Assembly: GCA_019314005.1 (NCBI GenBank)
Contig: JAFDAE010000311.1
Span: 1 to 5,467, forward strand
Length of the DNA stretch: 5,467 nt
Direction of reading: 5' to 3'
From: Deltaproteobacteria bacterium
GTDB taxonomy: Bacteria; Desulfobacterota; Desulfobacteria; C00003060; C00003106
Shown: positions 5,263-5,467 of the stretch, piece after piece
Layout of the letters: every line of letters begins with the position of its first letter
Position numbering within the stretch: the stretch's first letter is position 1
Program-made: the position numbers and the translations under genes
The notes under the pieces: model-generated
Told to the model about the DNA's origin: nothing
The model's input: the letters and a program-made list of their open reading frames with translations, nothing else
Database searches by the model: none

Positions 5263-5467
5263 ATGACTCTACAAAACCAAAAAAATTGCATCTTCCTCCT
5301 ATTCCTTTCTCTCTTTATCTGTTCCTGTCTGACCTCCTGCGCATGGCTGCGTCACCTTGGAAAAGAAAAAAAGACCCTCCGCATGGAGGTAACCGCATAT
5401 TGTGCCTGTAAAAAGTGTTGCGGTTGGAAGCGTACATGGGGATGCTGTCTCATGCCGGCGGTCTATG
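5263..5467 (+). CDS. 3D-domain lipoprotein, N-terminal part (runs off the window)
   Basis: An open frame of 68 full codons runs to the window end. Residues 1-26 form a lipoprotein signal: a short polar and basic start, a hydrophobic core (IFLLFLSLFICSCL) and a lipobox LTSC whose cysteine at position 26 would be lipidated, so the protein should be anchored on the cell surface or in the periplasm. After a charged linker comes EVTAYCACKKCCG, with W and further cysteines, which matches the start of 3D (Asp-Asp-Asp) domain proteins of the double-psi barrel type, relatives of MltA and the YuiC/Sps group that cut or bind peptidoglycan. The three aspartates themselves would lie beyond the window, so catalysis cannot be checked. 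The start is ATG 5263; no clear Shine-Dalgarno is seen, but the signal peptide begins there. The gene follows the inverted repeat at 5034-5218 and appears to be transcribed apart from hisD. Confidence 0.8.
   Translation, partial: MTLQNQKNCIFLLFLSLFICSCLTSCAWLRHLGKEKKTLRMEVTAYCACKKCCGWKRTWGCCLMPAVY

Overview
The window looks like chromosomal DNA from a moderate-GC, probably uncultured bacterium. I favour a member of Desulfobacterota (the former Deltaproteobacteria). The histidinol dehydrogenase has the PGGQGGxTPL and VGIDMIAGPSE wording that I associate with that group, a PyrK-type electron-transfer subunit is present, and the gaps between genes are filled with degenerate heptamer repeats of a kind I associate with such genomes. 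This placement is inference from memory, not a search result. The content is housekeeping metabolism; I see no phage, transposase, CRISPR array, rRNA or tRNA.

Layout. Positions 13-51 hold an 8-bp tandem repeat. A plus-strand pair follows: a YjbQ/UPF0047 family protein (79-498) and, 30 bases later, pyrK (529-1335), the FAD/[2Fe-2S] subunit of class 1B dihydroorotate dehydrogenase. No pyrD is next to it in this window. Positions 1336-1499 carry a heptamer-based inverted repeat. On the minus strand, 1500-3366 is a phosphoglucomutase/phosphomannomutase-family gene that is broken near its 5' end. The intact part is 1500-3116. The first 56 or so codons lie at 3199-3366 in another frame, and an in-frame TAG at 3165-3167 is a second lesion.

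The divergent gap 3367-3668 holds a second heptamer inverted repeat, an extended -10 promoter and a perfect 10+10 bp palindrome just before hisD (3669-4976, histidinol dehydrogenase, apparently complete with all expected active-site residues). The gap 4977-5262 contains a third inverted repeat built from a different heptamer. The window ends inside a lipoprotein gene starting at 5263, whose EVTAYCACKKCCG segment marks the beginning of a 3D-domain protein; it is cut by the window edge.

The genes serve separate jobs: pyrimidine synthesis (pyrK), histidine synthesis (hisD), sugar-phosphate metabolism (the broken mutase), an enzyme of uncertain physiological role (yjbQ) and cell-envelope work (the 3D protein). 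Only yjbQ-pyrK looks like an operon. The most notable points are the doubly lesioned mutase gene, the heptamer inverted repeats on both sides of it, and the palindrome in the predicted hisD leader. I found no convincing new multi-gene system.
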